From NCBI RefSeq assembly GCF_017355265.1, contig NZ_JADIJQ010000016.1:1-64000 (forward strand): a DNA stretch of 64,000 nt. The letters are read 5' to 3'. This document shows, in pieces, positions 63,849 through 64,000 of the stretch. The notes below the pieces were generated by a model. That model was not told where the DNA came from and did no database searches. It saw nothing but the letters and a program-made list of their open reading frames with translations. The stretch is from Tessaracoccus sp. SD287 (GTDB taxonomy: Bacteria; Actinomycetota; Actinomycetes; Propionibacteriales; Propionibacteriaceae). Every line of letters begins with the position of its first letter. The first letter of the stretch is position 1. The position numbers and the translations under genes are program-made.

Positions 63849-64000
63849 CGATCAGGTCGGGGCGACGGCGGCGGGTGAGGTCCAGGGCCTGCTCACGTCG
63901 CCAGGCGGCGATCCTGGCGTGGTGTCCGCTGAACAGCACCTCCGGCACCTCGAGGCCGCGCCAGGTCGGGGGCTTGGTGTAGACGGGGTACTCGAGCAAC
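63835..64000 (-). CDS. trmD: trmD, tRNA (guanine-N1) methyltransferase, C-terminal part
   Basis: The minus frame from the window edge reads [20 protein letters not shown], then [20 protein letters not shown] and [12 protein letters not shown] before the stop. This is the typical TrmD C-terminus (EYPxYTxP…VPEVLxSGxHxxI…WRRxQAL). About 54 residues are visible; the SAM-knot domain is outside the window. It modifies G37 of tRNAs. Confidence 0.93.
   Translation of the reverse strand, partial: LLEYPVYTKPPTWRGLEVPEVLFSGHHARIAAWRREQALDLTRRRRPDLIDPAP

Overview
The window is high-GC actinobacterial chromosome. Three conserved actinobacterial blocks support this: the mshC / TIGR03843-like / DUF3090 / MSMEG_4193-type block at the left edge, the rplS–lepB–rnhB–DUF2469 and YraN–ComM–DprA blocks on the right, and a B. 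subtilis/propionibacteria-type succinate dehydrogenase (sdhCAB). A Propionibacteriaceae host is plausible, but that is inference. No species-level marker was used.

Layout. (1) 1–4.7 kb: chromosomal backbone (mshC edge, three small conserved genes, MFS permease, aldo/keto reductase, tRNA-Leu(GAG)). (2) 4.78–40.18 kb: a 35.4-kb region bounded by a 27-bp direct repeat of the tRNA-Leu 3' end. A tyrosine integrase lies just inside the left end, and matching repeat motifs lie next to both ends, so I read it as an integrated genomic island, probably composite. Its left half is accessory: integrase, a toxin–antitoxin-like pair, two abortive-infection-type genes bracketed by a duplicated two-gene module, and a type I restriction–modification locus whose hsdM is destroyed by IS activity. 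After an IS3/IS256 junction comes metabolic cargo: an FMN-riboswitch ribD-ribE-ribBA-ribH operon, a Ca2+-type P-type ATPase, YqhA, phosphoenolpyruvate carboxylase, a small regulator, a beta-carbonic anhydrase and carAB. The right end is an IS graveyard (istB relic, two half IS3 elements welded by one IS30, an IS256 relic). (3) 40.18–41.48 kb: an intact IS481 element inserted into the right attachment repeat with a 15-bp target duplication. (4) 41.5–64 kb: backbone again: CorA-type transporter, a secreted PGRP/LGFP protein, dprA-comM-yraN, an ATP-grasp/alpha-E/transglutaminase cluster, DUF2469-rnhB-two lepB paralogues-rplS, an ECF sigma/membrane protein pair, sdhCAB, a NodB-type lipoprotein and the 3' end of trmD.

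How it fits together. The most coherent functional unit is the bicarbonate module at 27.5–35.8 kb. Carbonic anhydrase makes HCO3-, which both PEP carboxylase and carbamoyl-phosphate synthetase consume. The carbonic anhydrase and carA genes overlap by 4 bp. The riboflavin operon is complete and under an apparently intact RFN element. The restriction system is probably dead (hsdM truncated), whereas the two Abi-type genes look intact.

The most unusual observations are: core-metabolism cargo inside a tRNA-bounded island; the IS30 junction at the same HSDRGSQ codons of two different IS3 transposases; a second signal peptidase I that has lost its catalytic lysine; a duplicated module around the abortive-infection genes; and a 188-bp perfect inverted repeat at the IS3 junction.
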